DNA of 64,000 nucleotides from assembly GCF_020447105.2 (NCBI RefSeq), contig NZ_CP096184.1, positions 62,001 to 126,000 on the forward strand, written 5' to 3'. The notes under the pieces are model-generated. The model ran no database searches and was not told the origin of the DNA. It saw only the letters and a program-made list of their open reading frames with translations. The stretch is from Demequina sp. TMPB413 (lineage in GTDB: Bacteria; Actinomycetota; Actinomycetes; Actinomycetales; Demequinaceae). Below, piece by piece: positions 37,419 through 47,869 of the stretch. Each line of letters opens with the position of its first letter. Position 1 is the stretch's first letter. The position numbers were made by a program, and so were the translations under genes.

Positions 37419-37522
37419 ATTCTGAAGTGCTCCCAGTCGGGAGAGCGACCACTGCCTGACCCCCGCGACGGCGGGCCGCGGCCGCAAACTACACGTCACG
37501 TTCTAGGAAGGTGAGGTCCGCA

Positions 37523-37816
37523 GTGTCGGTCTCTATCAAGCCTCTCGAGGACAAGGTTGTGGTGAAGCCGGCAGTTGCCGAGCAGACCACGGCCTCGGGC
37601 CTCGTGATCCCCGATACCGCGAAGGAGAAGCCCCAGGAGGGCGAGATCGTCGCGGTCGGACCGGGTCGCATTGACGACAACGGAAACCGTGTACCGCTCG
37701 ACGTCGCCGTCGGCGACAGGGTGATGTACTCAAAGTACGGCGGCACCGAGGTCAAGCACGGCGGTCAGGAATACCTGATCCTGTCGGTGCGCGACCTGCT
37801 CGCAGTCGTCGAGTAA
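37523..37816 (+). CDS. groES: Co-chaperonin GroES
   Basis: I chose GTG 37523 ([20 protein letters not shown]), preceded by GGAAGGTGAGG. The 97-residue product is the usual length and has the mobile loop ([18 protein letters not shown]). It forms the lid of the GroEL chamber. A terminator follows and no groEL is adjacent, so the GroEL genes must lie elsewhere. Confidence 0.97.
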   Translation: MSVSIKPLEDKVVVKPAVAEQTTASGLVIPDTAKEKPQEGEIVAVGPGRIDDNGNRVPLDVAVGDRVMYSKYGGTEVKHGGQEYLILSVRDLLAVVE

Positions 37817-37831
37817 ACCTCGCAACGCAAG

Positions 37832-37869
37832 CGAAGGCCCCGGGGACCTCACGGTCGCCGGGGCCTTCG
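37832..37869 (+). terminator. Terminator of groES
   Basis: A perfect 12-bp stem (CGAAGGCCCCGG 37832-37843 with 37858-37869) encloses a 14-nt loop and is followed by TGTTCTCC. It lies 15 bp after the groES stop and shows that groES is transcribed alone. Confidence 0.8.
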
Positions 37870-37941
37870 TGTTCTCCGTGCTGCTCCGCGGCCTTGAGGG
37901 GGGCTAGGCGGCGGGCGCTATGGAGATGGCCGGGAAGCGGG

Positions 37942-38232
37942 TTAGCTTGCCTGCTTCATACGGCCAGCGAGGATCGCATGGCGTTCGTCCTCGCTGAGTC
38001 CTCCCCACACGCCGAACGGTTCGCGCGCGGCGAGGGAGCGTTCCCTGCACAACTCAAGGACAGGGCAACGGTTGCAGTACTGCTTGGCGGCTTCGGCACG
38101 ACGGCGGCGCGCAGCACCGCGCTCGCCTTCTGGGTGAAAAAACAGATTGGGGTCTGCTTCGCGACATGAACCTTCGTACTGCCACTCCCACTGGTCCTGC
38201 GTTGGGGCTGGCAATGTGGCGATCGTCTCCAT
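37942..38232 (-). CDS. WhiB-family iron-sulfur transcriptional regulator
   Basis: I chose ATG 38232 (METIATLPAPTQ), preceded by GAGGAG; ATG 38256 in frame is an alternative. The 96-residue product has the four Cys that bind a 4Fe-4S cluster (SCREAD, then CNRCPVLELC), the LFFHPEGERG block and GVWGG turn. The LFFHPEGERG and REPFGVWGGLSE features place it with the WhiB3/WhiD group. WhiB proteins act by binding the sigma factor. Confidence 0.93.
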   Translation of the reverse strand: METIATLPAPTQDQWEWQYEGSCREADPNLFFHPEGERGAARRRRAEAAKQYCNRCPVLELCRERSLAAREPFGVWGGLSEDERHAILAGRMKQAS

Positions 38233-38308
38233 CGTGCTCCTCGCTCGGTGGTGCAAAACTCGTCTTCATTGACTCACTCTGCCCTCGCTACCGCTCAAGG
38301 ACAGAATT

Positions 38309-38337
38309 ACCATAAACCGGACGAAACGGACAGTCAA
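38309..38337 (-). promoter_or_regulatory. Promoter of the whiB gene
   Basis: On the minus strand TTGACT (38337-38332) and TATGGT (38314-38309) are separated by 17 bp, a good SigA-type match. The transcript would start about 70 nt before the whiB start codon. Confidence 0.6.
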
Positions 38338-38520
38338 CGCGTCCGGCCCATGAGGACCTCGTCGTCCGGTCGACTAGGACCTTCATGACTGTTTGTACCC
38401 GCTCCTGACCAGGTTGAAAACCCCCATTTTGGGGGTGATTTGTCCATTCTTCCCAGGGTGAACACCGGCGCTATGCCGCCAGGGGTATGCCCTTGAGAGC
38501 GATCCTGTCGCCGCATGTAG

Positions 38521-40050
<1,530 letters not shown>

Positions 40051-40052
40051 CG

Positions 40053-40802
40053 GTGGAGCTCACCTGGCATGCGCTTGCCATCTTGGCCGTGGTGGCCCTG
40101 GTCGCCGGATTCCTTGACACTCTTGCGGGCGGCGGCGGTCTCCTGACGCTGCCCGCGCTCCTCTTGGCCGGGGTGCCGCCGCTCGCCGCACTCGGGACCA
40201 ACAAGCTTCAAGGCTCCTTCGGCACCGGCATGGCGACGTACCAGGTGCTGAGACGTCGTCGAGTCTCGTGGGTGGACGTCAGAGGTCCGATGCTGCTCGC
40301 ATTCGCTGGCTCCGTCGCAGGCTCGATCGGGATCCAGTTTGTCGACGCCGACGGTCTGCGAGTACTGATCCCCGTGGTGTTGGCACTGATCGCCGCCTAC
40401 TTCCTGTTTGTGCCGCGCGCGCACCACCCGCCGACGAGCCCACGCGTCAGCGAGGGGACCTTCAGGGGTGCTGTCGTGCCGACCATCGGTGCGTACGACG
40501 GCGCTTTTGGCCCGGGTACCGGCTCGCTCTACGCTCTCACGGGAGTGGCGCTTCGCGCGCAGACGCTTGTCCAGTCGACCGCCGTTGCCAAGACGTTGAA
40601 CTTCGCCACGAACGCGGCCTCGCTGGCCGTGTTCCTTGTGGCTGGCCAGGTGGTGTGGGTCGCAGGCGCCGCCATGATCGGAGGCCAGTTGCTCGGGTCG
40701 TACGTGGCCTCGCACGTGCTCTTCCGCGTCAAGCCATTGGTGCTGCGCGTGCTGATCGTGGTGATGTCGCTGGGGATGCTCGCGCGGGTGTTGGTGGGCT
40801 AG
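40053..40802 (+). CDS. TauE/SafE family sulfite exporter-like membrane protein
   Basis: The 249-residue product has about eight hydrophobic segments and the TauE/SafE signature near the N-terminus (AGFLDTLAGGGGLLTLPALL) repeated in form in the second half (GAYDGAFGPGTGSLYALTG). Such proteins are thought to export sulfonates or other organic anions; the substrate here is unknown. It starts GTG, 2 bp after guaB. Confidence 0.88.
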   Translation: MELTWHALAILAVVALVAGFLDTLAGGGGLLTLPALLLAGVPPLAALGTNKLQGSFGTGMATYQVLRRRRVSWVDVRGPMLLAFAGSVAGSIGIQFVDADGLRVLIPVVLALIAAYFLFVPRAHHPPTSPRVSEGTFRGAVVPTIGAYDGAFGPGTGSLYALTGVALRAQTLVQSTAVAKTLNFATNAASLAVFLVAGQVVWVAGAAMIGGQLLGSYVASHVLFRVKPLVLRVLIVVMSLGMLARVLVG

Positions 40803-41545
40803 AAGAGCGCAGGAGCGTCGGCGTCGTCGCTCGGCACCTGAAGGGTAGCCACTGGCCACTCAGGGCTCGGGAGGTCGTCAACGGTGCCCTTCGAGACAAG
40901 CCACGCCCTGAAGCGGTTGGCCCACGCGCTGTGTGCCGACGCCTGCTGATCGTGCAGGTCTTGAAGAGCGACAGTGGCGAGCGATGGGTAGCGTTCCGCG
41001 ATGGCGGGTACGAGGTCGAGGGTCGCCAGCACGTCAGCGTCGGCGGCGTGGAGGTCATCGGCCACTACCTGGACCCTGTACGTGCCGCACATGTCGATGA
41101 GCTTGCGCTTGCCCTTGCGATACGTGTCGAGATGGCGATCGAGCACGAGCGGATCGATAATCGGCCTGATCCCCTGCGGCAGGCGCTGGGCCAAGGTGCG
41201 CAGGCCGTGGCGCGCGAGTTCGGCCTCAAGAATGGTGAGGTCGTACTGGACGTTGAAGCCAACCACAGGGATGCCTGCTCCGAGAGCGTCGGCGAGGGCC
41301 GTGGCAATCTGCTCGAGAGCGTCGGCAGGATTTGCGCCTTCAGCTTGCGCCTTGGCGGTGGTAATGCCGTGCACCTCGGTGGCGCGGGCGGGAATCTCGA
41401 TGCCAGGATTGATGAGCCACTCGCGCACCTCAACGGCGCCGCCGTGACGGCGAATCACCGCCGCAGTCACGATGCGATCGTTTTGGGGCGATACGCCCGT
41501 GGTCTCGGTGTCAAAGCCCACCATCGGTCCATCTATCCAACTCAT
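40799..41545 (-). CDS. DEDDh 3'-5' exonuclease (DnaQ-like)
   Basis: The 248-residue product has the exonuclease motifs I (GFDTETTGVSP, Asp and Glu), II (GFNVQYDLTILE, Asp) and III (LHAADADVLATLD, His and Asp). This is the fold of the DNA polymerase III epsilon subunit. Without polymerase-binding sequences that I can identify, it may be a stand-alone repair or RNA nuclease. Its end overlaps the TauE gene by 4 bp. Confidence 0.88.
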   Translation of the reverse strand: MSWIDGPMVGFDTETTGVSPQNDRIVTAAVIRRHGGAVEVREWLINPGIEIPARATEVHGITTAKAQAEGANPADALEQIATALADALGAGIPVVGFNVQYDLTILEAELARHGLRTLAQRLPQGIRPIIDPLVLDRHLDTYRKGKRKLIDMCGTYRVQVVADDLHAADADVLATLDLVPAIAERYPSLATVALQDLHDQQASAHSAWANRFRAWLVSKGTVDDLPSPEWPVATLQVPSDDADAPALF

Positions 41546-41596
41546 GCCCTCAGCCTGTCACGAGGGTGAGACGCGGACCGCCAGGCGCGGCGACTG

Positions 41597-42859
41597 TCAC
41601 GGGTACAGACCGCGTTGGCGATGCGCCTCGGTGACGCGGCGAACGGCGAGGGCGGTGGCTGCCGCCCTGTAGGTCAGCGAGTGCGCGCCCGCGTACTCGA
41701 CCACGTCGTGCCAGGCGGCCGTGAGGCGCTCCTCCAGGCGCTCAGTGACCTCACGCTCGCTCCATTGGAAGGCCTGGTGAGCCTGGACCCATTCGAAGTA
41801 GCTCACGATCACGCCGCCCGCGTTGGCGAGAATGTCTGGCACTACCACGACGCCGCGCTCGGCGAGCAGTGCGTCGGCCGCTTTGGTGGTTGGGCCGTTC
41901 GCCCCCTCGACCACGATCTTTGCCCGCACCTCTGGTGCGTTTGCTGCAGTGATGACGCCCTCGATGGCGGCGGGAACCAACACATCGACGTCCAGCGTGA
42001 GCAGGTCGGCGGGATCGATCGCCTCCGCCCCAGGGTAGCCCGCGACGGAACCCGTCTGCTTCGCATGCTCCCCAAGCCCCGCAATGTCGAGCCCTTCTCT
42101 GGCATACACCGCGCCGTCGACGTCGCTCACCGCCTGCACGATGACGCCCTCTTCTGCGAGAAAGCGCGCAGCGTCGTACCCCACCTTGCCGAATCCCTGG
42201 ACGGCTGCCGTGGCGCGCTCGCGCTCGACTCCGTGGGCGGCCATCGCGAGCAGTGCGATGTGCGCGACTCCTCTCGAGGTGGCCGTCGCACGACCGCGCG
42301 AGCCGCCGAGACTCACGGGCTTGCCAGTGACGACGCCCCTGACGGTGTGGCCGACGAGCGCAGAGTAGGTATCCATCATCCACGCCATCGTTTGCTCGTT
42401 GGTGCCGATGTCTGGCGCAGGAACGTCCACTTCGGGGCCGATGATCGGCGCGATCTCCGAGGTGTACCGCCTGGTGATGCGCTCGAGCTCGCCCTTGCTG
42501 TGGTCGCGCGGCTCGATCGCGACGCCGCCTTTCGCGCCCCCGTAAGGGACGTCAACGAGCGCGCACTTCCACGTCATCCACATGGCCAAGGCGCGCACTT
42601 CGTCAAGATCGACGGTGGCGGCAAAACGCAAGCCGCCCTTCGCCGGCCCTCGTGAGAAGTTGTGTTGCACGCGATAGCCGGAGTAGACCGCCACGCTGCC
42701 GTCGTCTCGGCGCAACGGAACGCTGACCTGCATCTCTCGGCGCGCCGTCGCGAGCATTTGGTGCATGCCCTCGTCATAGCCAAGATGGGCGACAGCCGCC
42801 TCCAACTGCGCGAGCGCGTCGGCGAGCGGGCCGTCGGCCGGTGGACGTGACTGAATCAT
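41597..42859 (-). CDS. Glutamate dehydrogenase (Glu/Leu/Phe/Val family)
   Basis: I chose ATG 42859 (MIQSRPPADG), directly after CCAGGAGGTC. The 420-residue product has the substrate Lys region KGGLRFAATVD and the catalytic Lys in VDVPYGGAKGGVAIEPRD, then a Rossmann domain (AAVQGFGKVGYDAARFLAEEG). It interconverts glutamate and 2-oxoglutarate with NAD(P). It is probably gdhA-like; coenzyme preference cannot be told. Confidence 0.94.
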   Translation of the reverse strand: MIQSRPPADGPLADALAQLEAAVAHLGYDEGMHQMLATARREMQVSVPLRRDDGSVAVYSGYRVQHNFSRGPAKGGLRFAATVDLDEVRALAMWMTWKCALVDVPYGGAKGGVAIEPRDHSKGELERITRRYTSEIAPIIGPEVDVPAPDIGTNEQTMAWMMDTYSALVGHTVRGVVTGKPVSLGGSRGRATATSRGVAHIALLAMAAHGVERERATAAVQGFGKVGYDAARFLAEEGVIVQAVSDVDGAVYAREGLDIAGLGEHAKQTGSVAGYPGAEAIDPADLLTLDVDVLVPAAIEGVITAANAPEVRAKIVVEGANGPTTKAADALLAERGVVVVPDILANAGGVIVSYFEWVQAHQAFQWSEREVTERLEERLTAAWHDVVEYAGAHSLTYRAAATALAVRRVTEAHRQRGLYP

Positions 42860-42933
42860 CGTGACCTCCTGGTAGAGCTTCGACGACCTTAACCCCGCGA
42901 GGGCCGGCAGGGGAGAGGCAGTCCGCCGCCGGG

Positions 42934-42939
42934 TAGGCT
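42934..42939 (+). promoter_or_regulatory. -10 box of guaB3, leaderless arrangement
   Basis: TAGGCT ends 6 nt before GTG 42946 and no Shine-Dalgarno sequence is present. Confidence 0.45.
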
Positions 42940-42945
42940 GAGTGC

Positions 42946-44070
42946 GTGAGTAACGAGATCGAGATCGGGCGCGGCAAGCGCGGACGCAGGGCGTATTCCT
43001 TTGACGACGTGGCGATCGTGCCATCGCGGCGCACGCGCGATCCGCAGAACGTGTCGCTCGCGTGGCAGATCGACGCGTTCAGATTCGAGATTCCCGTGAT
43101 CGCCGCGCCGATGGACTCCGTGATGTCGCCAGCGACGGCGATTGCCTTGGGGCAGCTCGGTGGTCTTGGTGTCCTCGATCTCGAGGGCCTGTGGACGCGG
43201 TACGAGGACCCGACGTCTCTGCTTGCCGAAATCGCATCGTTGCCGGCAGAGGCCGCGACCGCGCGCATGCAAGAGATCTACCGCGAACCCATCAAGGCCG
43301 AGCTCATTGCGGCGCGTCTTCGTGAGATGCGCGAGGCAGGGGTGACGGTCGCTGGCGCCCTGTCGCCCCACAACACCCAGGAGCACTACTCGGCGGTGTT
43401 GAGCGCTGGCGTCGACCTCTTCGTGATTAGGGGCACCACCGTCTCCGCCGAGCACGTGAGCGCCGACGGCGAGCCGCTCAACCTCAAGAAGTTCATCTAC
43501 GAACTCGATGTTCCCGTGATCGTTGGCGGCGCGGCCACGTACCAGGCCGCCCTTCACCTGATGCGCACCGGAGCGGCAGGCGTGCTTGTCGGCTTCGGCG
43601 GTGGAGCGGCGCACACCACCCGAACCTCTCTGGGTATCCACGCGCCGATGGCCACTGCTGTCGCCGACGTTGCAGCCGCTCGCAGGGACTACCTTGACGA
43701 GTCTGGCGGTCGCTACGTTCACGTCATTGCCGACGGCGGACTTGGACGTTCCGGTGACATGGTCAAGTCCATCGCCTGCGGGGCAGACGCCTTCATGCTG
43801 GGCGCCGCGCTTGCACGCTCAGAGGAGGCGCCCGGCGGCGGATTCCACTGGGGCCCCGAGGCCCACCACCCAGAACTGCCTCGCGGCGAGCGCGTGCACG
43901 TCGGCTCAGTCGGCTCTCTTGAGGAGATCCTGTTTGGGCCAGGTGCGCGAGCTGATGGCACCACGAACCTGATGGGCGCTCTCCGTCGATCCATGGCGAC
44001 GACCGGTTACTCGGACCTCAAGGAGTTCCAGCGCGTCGACGTCGTGGTGAGCCCTTACCAGGCGGGCTAG
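42946..44070 (+). CDS. guaB3: GuaB3-family IMP dehydrogenase-related protein
   Basis: The 374-residue product starts MSNEIEIGRGKRGRRAYSFD, the GuaB3 signature, and has the IMPDH/GMPR barrel without CBS domains. Where IMPDH has the catalytic Cys (GSICTTR), this protein reads GGAAHTTR, with His in that place; I recall this as normal for many actinobacterial GuaB3 proteins. GRYVHVIADGGLGRSGDMVK forms the phosphate site. Its reaction is not settled by the sequence. It is separated from guaB by three genes. Confidence 0.92.
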   Translation: MSNEIEIGRGKRGRRAYSFDDVAIVPSRRTRDPQNVSLAWQIDAFRFEIPVIAAPMDSVMSPATAIALGQLGGLGVLDLEGLWTRYEDPTSLLAEIASLPAEAATARMQEIYREPIKAELIAARLREMREAGVTVAGALSPHNTQEHYSAVLSAGVDLFVIRGTTVSAEHVSADGEPLNLKKFIYELDVPVIVGGAATYQAALHLMRTGAAGVLVGFGGGAAHTTRTSLGIHAPMATAVADVAAARRDYLDESGGRYVHVIADGGLGRSGDMVKSIACGADAFMLGAALARSEEAPGGGFHWGPEAHHPELPRGERVHVGSVGSLEEILFGPGARADGTTNLMGALRRSMATTGYSDLKEFQRVDVVVSPYQAG

Positions 44071-44115
44071 CCGTCTAGGCCCGTCCGCTGCGCCGACGCG
44101 GGCGCACGCCGCACG

Positions 44116-44246
44116 TGGCTTGATGTGTACTGCCATCTTGCGCTCAGCGCCGCCCGATGGCTTGATTCGTACCAGCCCGCCCCGCGGGCGGTACACATCA
44201 AGCCATTGGCGGCCGATCGCGCCGAGCAACGGTACACATCAAGCCA
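44116..44246. repeat. Cluster of four short intergenic repeats (two inverted pairs)
   Basis: Copies of GTACACATCAAGCCA or a close form lie at 44116-44130 and 44158-44172 (minus orientation) and at 44191-44205 and 44232-44246 (plus orientation). The inner pair with its GC-rich core (CCCGC...GCGGG) forms one long hairpin (about 44157-44206). The cluster fills the gap between the convergent genes guaB3 and the chemoreceptor. The same motif recurs at 50061-50165 with GAA in place of ACA. Confidence 0.8.
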
Positions 44247-44267
44247 TTTGTGAGGGGTGGGGAGCGC

Positions 44268-46358
44268 CTAGGCCAGCGTGAACTGGTCAACCCCTGTCGC
44301 CAGGTCCGTGGCGATCGACGTCAGGTCAGTGACCACGCCGCCCACCTCCGTCGCGCTTCGCTGGGCGTCTTGAGCCGACTCCGACAACACTTGTGCGGCA
44401 GCCGCGATATCGGTGGCGCCACCAGCGGCGACAATCAGATTGCGTTCGATCTCGGTGGTGGTCGCCGTCTGCTCTTCGATGACTGCGGAGATAGACGACT
44501 GGTGCTCATCGACCAAGGCGATCGACTTCTCGATGCGATCGACGGCGGCACGCATCTCGGCGGAGTCGGTCGCGACCTCCTCCAGCACGGGACGAATCGT
44601 CTCGATCGCCTCGGCGGTCTGTTGAGCCAAGTCCTTGACCTCGCTTGCGACCACCGCAAATCCCTTCCCTGCCTCGCCCGCTCGCGCCGCCTCGATCGTG
44701 GCATTGAGCGCCAGGAGGTTTGTTTGTGCGGCGATCGCGGTGATCGCCTTGAGCACCTCGGCAATGCGAGACGACGAGTCTCCCAGACGCTCGGCCGTCG
44801 TTGCCGCCTCTGTTGCGATCCCCACGGCCGTCCTCGTCTCGCCGGTCGCTGCGTGAACGTCGCGAGCGACTGACTGGATCGACGTGCGCATCTCCGTCAT
44901 CGCGGTGGTGACCGACTGGACCTCGTGGTTCATCTCTGTCGCGGTGCCAGACGTCGTGCCGGCGTGCGTCGCCGTCTGGGTCGCGCTTCCTTGCAGGGCT
45001 TCGCTCGACCCGCTCAGCTGCTGTGCGGTCGCGCGAACCGCCTCAGCACCCTCCCGCAGGCTGGTGACCGCCGCCCGCATGCCGATGATGGTGTCGCCAA
45101 GGGCGTCGCCCATGCGGCCGATCTCGTCCTTGCCTTCACCCCGCACGTCCGCAGAGAGGTCGTGATCTGCGACTCGCCGTAGCGCTTCCGTGATGTGGCC
45201 AACACGCTTGGTGATGCGGCCAGCCGCCAGGACGATGAACGCGACGGCCAGGACGGCCACGCCAAGTCCGACGCCCAGCAGGGTCATCGTCAGTCGCTGC
45301 GTACCTTCGGCAAGGTTATTGGGCACCACCTGTAGGTCGGAGTCCAGACCCCAAGCGGCGATCGTCCAGCCCCACGGCGCAAATCGCGTCACTTCGACCT
45401 GGGCTCCGCCTTCTGCTAGGTCGACGCGCTCCTTGGCCGTGGCGTCGGCGTCGGGGAGGGCTGTGCCAGCGTCGATGAGGCGCTGCGCAAACTCGGCGTC
45501 GGCGGGAGTCCCTGCCGCAACTCCCGGCGGCGGCACAACCCATTCGCCGGCGTCGGACAGGACCGTGACGTAACCGTTGTTGCCGACGGTGACCTGGGCG
45601 AGGGCTTCGCGCAGGGGGGCGTCCACTTCCGATTGGGGAAGGCCAACAAAGATCGCGCCTACCGCAGCGCCGTCTCTCATGATGGGGGCGTAGGCGGTCA
45701 CGTACTGCTCGCCGACGACGGTGGCCGTTCCGTAGAAGGGCTCGCCGGCGAGCAAAGCCTTGACGACGGCGTTGGGGCTGCCGTCGGCGTTCGTGGCGGC
45801 GATGTAGGTGCCGATCGCCCGCTCTCCAGCATCGTTCGGCACGGTGGTGGCGACGCGGAGCATGTCGCCTTCCTCGTTCATGCGTTGGAAGGCCGTAGTG
45901 GCCGCCCCCAGAAGGTCGGTGACCTGGTCGACGACGGGCACCGGCGTGGAGAAGCTGGAGACCTGCCCAACGTCCATCCCGCCGATGATCACGCGAGGCA
46001 GCTCCACAGTGGTGATGTCCCCGGTGGCCTGGTTCTTGGCGTCCCACGTGATGGGTGCGCCCAGGGTGAGGTCTCCCATATCGGCAACGGTCTGCTGTGC
46101 GACGGCGAGCTCCGACTCCATGCGCGTCGTGACGGTGTCGACCTGCGTGGACACGAGTGCGCGCGCCGACTTCGCGGTTTGGGTCATCGATTCGGTGGTC
46201 AGTTGCTCGACATCACGGCCCGCTTGGTCTGCGAGCTGGTTTGCCTGCACGGCGCCGACGGCCGTGAGGGCGATGGAGGTGACGAGCACGGCAAGGGCTC
46301 CGAACGCCACCAGTTGCCACTTGAGACTGGCGCCAAGGGTGGCACGCATGATCTTCAT
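44268..46358 (-). CDS. Methyl-accepting chemotaxis protein
   Basis: I chose ATG 46358 ([15 protein letters not shown]). The 696-residue product has a first membrane helix (residues about 15-40), an extracellular Cache-type sensor (about 45-350), a second helix ([20 protein letters not shown]), a HAMP domain and a cytoplasmic signalling domain. The tip shows [21 protein letters not shown], the hallmark of chemoreceptors. The ligand is unknown. It implies that the organism has a chemotaxis system. Confidence 0.95.
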   Translation of the reverse strand: MKIMRATLGASLKWQLVAFGALAVLVTSIALTAVGAVQANQLADQAGRDVEQLTTESMTQTAKSARALVSTQVDTVTTRMESELAVAQQTVADMGDLTLGAPITWDAKNQATGDITTVELPRVIIGGMDVGQVSSFSTPVPVVDQVTDLLGAATTAFQRMNEEGDMLRVATTVPNDAGERAIGTYIAATNADGSPNAVVKALLAGEPFYGTATVVGEQYVTAYAPIMRDGAAVGAIFVGLPQSEVDAPLREALAQVTVGNNGYVTVLSDAGEWVVPPPGVAAGTPADAEFAQRLIDAGTALPDADATAKERVDLAEGGAQVEVTRFAPWGWTIAAWGLDSDLQVVPNNLAEGTQRLTMTLLGVGLGVAVLAVAFIVLAAGRITKRVGHITEALRRVADHDLSADVRGEGKDEIGRMGDALGDTIIGMRAAVTSLREGAEAVRATAQQLSGSSEALQGSATQTATHAGTTSGTATEMNHEVQSVTTAMTEMRTSIQSVARDVHAATGETRTAVGIATEAATTAERLGDSSSRIAEVLKAITAIAAQTNLLALNATIEAARAGEAGKGFAVVASEVKDLAQQTAEAIETIRPVLEEVATDSAEMRAAVDRIEKSIALVDEHQSSISAVIEEQTATTTEIERNLIVAAGGATDIAAAAQVLSESAQDAQRSATEVGGVVTDLTSIATDLATGVDQFTLA

Positions 46359-46470
46359 GAGGGACCTTCGTCCTGGTAGGAGGGTGGTTTCAGTTGTCAC
46401 ATCGGTCCGCTGCCCCCATAAATGAGGGCAGCACGTGTGATCCTTCACACGCCGCGAGTGGGCTGCAGAA

Positions 46471-46499
46471 TTGACGGGCGGAGGCTGCGCGGTTGTACT
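46471..46499 (+). promoter_or_regulatory. Promoter of the CNNM/CorC-type gene
   Basis: TTGACG (46471-46476) and TGTACT (46494-46499) are separated by 17 bp. The transcript would start about 60 nt before ATG 46568. Confidence 0.5.
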
Positions 46500-46567
46500 T
46501 TCTCCATGGATGACCCTGCGAGTACCCGTTCTCTGCCCGTACGTCGATCGTGGGGCGAGGCGACCTC

Positions 46568-47869
46568 ATGACAGAACCCATGTGGCTCAGCGTCGGCCTT
46601 GTCTTGCTGTTCATCCTGATCGGTGGCGTCTTCGCGGGTACGGAGTTGGCTCTCGTGTCACTGCGCGAAAGCCAACTTGATCAACTGGCCAAGCGCGGCA
46701 AGCGCGGCGCCCACGTGGCTCGCGTCGCCCGCGACCCCAACCGATTCCTTGCGGCCGTCCAGATCGGCGTCACCGTCGCAGGCTTCATCTCTGCGGCGTA
46801 TGGTGCCGCGACGCTCGCGCCTGCCCTTGCCCCCTCGCTCGAGTCTGCGGGCCTTGGACAGGAGGCGGCGCTTACGGCCGCGACCATTCTCCTCACACTG
46901 ATCGTGGCGTACCTGTCGCTTGTGCTGGGCGAACTCGTGCCCAAGCGATTTGCCCTGCAGCGTGCTCAAGGGCTCGCGCTTGCGGTCACTCCCGCCCTTG
47001 ATCGCTTTGCCACGGCCATGCGTCCCGTCATCTGGCTGTTGTCCGTCTCGACGGACGCCGTGGTTCGCGTTCTTGGCGGCGACCCCAAGGTCAGGGCGGA
47101 GTCGATGTCAGGCGAAGAACTGCGCGACCTCGTTGACTCCCATGAAGGTTTGCCCGCCGACGCGCGCCGCATCGTGAGCGACGTCCTCGGGGTAAGCGAT
47201 CGCACCGTGGCCGAGGTGCTTCGCCACCGAGCGGACGTCGAGTTCGTTGACGCGTTGACGCCAGCCGCCGAGGTCAGTGCGAGGGTGTCACAGCTCCCGT
47301 ACTCTCGCTACCCGGTGATCGCGGACACCATGGATGACGTGATCGGTTTTCTTCACGTGCGCGACCTTCTCACCGCCAACCCTGATCAGCCCGCCGGGCG
47401 CTTCGCACGGCCGATCCTGTACGTCCCCTCGACGGCCTTAGTGATGCCAGTACTCGCTCAGATGCGCGCGGAAAGACACCAGATCGCCGTGGTGGTCGAC
47501 GAACACGGCGGCACTGACGGCATCGTCACGTTCGAGGATCTGTTGGAGGAACTCGTGGGCGAGATCGCTGACGAGTACGACCCCCCGGCACCGCCACGGC
47601 TCGACACCGACGGTGACAGTCTCGACGCGGGGTTGACGATCGAAGAGTTCGCCGATCGCACGGGGTTTGCCTTGCCTGACGGGCCGTACGAGACCGTGGC
47701 TGGGTTCGTCATGGCACGACTTGGGCGGTTGGCGCGCGTGGGTGACGAGGTGACCGTCTCTGTCGAGAGCGAGGAAGACGCCGACGCTCACGGACTTCTC
47801 ATCACCGTCGCACAGGTCGAGGGGCGCCGGATACGTCTTGTGACGGTGTCGTTTGCGGCGGAGGTCTAG
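46568..47869 (+). CDS. CNNM/CorC (hemolysin C-like) transmembrane CBS protein
   Basis: The 433-residue product has a DUF21/CNNM membrane domain (residues about 4-190, with LGELVPKRFALQRA), then a CBS pair (SRYPVIADTMDDVIGFLHVR, VVDEHGGTDGIVTFEDLLEE) and a C-terminal CorC domain (GLTIEEFADRTGFALPDG). Family members transport or sense Mg or Co ions; calling it a hemolysin is historical. ATG 46568 is preferred over 46550 because of GAGGCGA upstream. Confidence 0.92.
   Translation: MTEPMWLSVGLVLLFILIGGVFAGTELALVSLRESQLDQLAKRGKRGAHVARVARDPNRFLAAVQIGVTVAGFISAAYGAATLAPALAPSLESAGLGQEAALTAATILLTLIVAYLSLVLGELVPKRFALQRAQGLALAVTPALDRFATAMRPVIWLLSVSTDAVVRVLGGDPKVRAESMSGEELRDLVDSHEGLPADARRIVSDVLGVSDRTVAEVLRHRADVEFVDALTPAAEVSARVSQLPYSRYPVIADTMDDVIGFLHVRDLLTANPDQPAGRFARPILYVPSTALVMPVLAQMRAERHQIAVVVDEHGGTDGIVTFEDLLEELVGEIADEYDPPAPPRLDTDGDSLDAGLTIEEFADRTGFALPDGPYETVAGFVMARLGRLARVGDEVTVSVESEEDADAHGLLITVAQVEGRRIRLVTVSFAAEV

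Noticed and set aside
42946..44070. guaB3 as a pseudogene of guaB because of the lost Cys
   Set aside because: The frame is intact, the start and length fit the GuaB3 family, and the altered loop is what I recall for many actinobacterial members.
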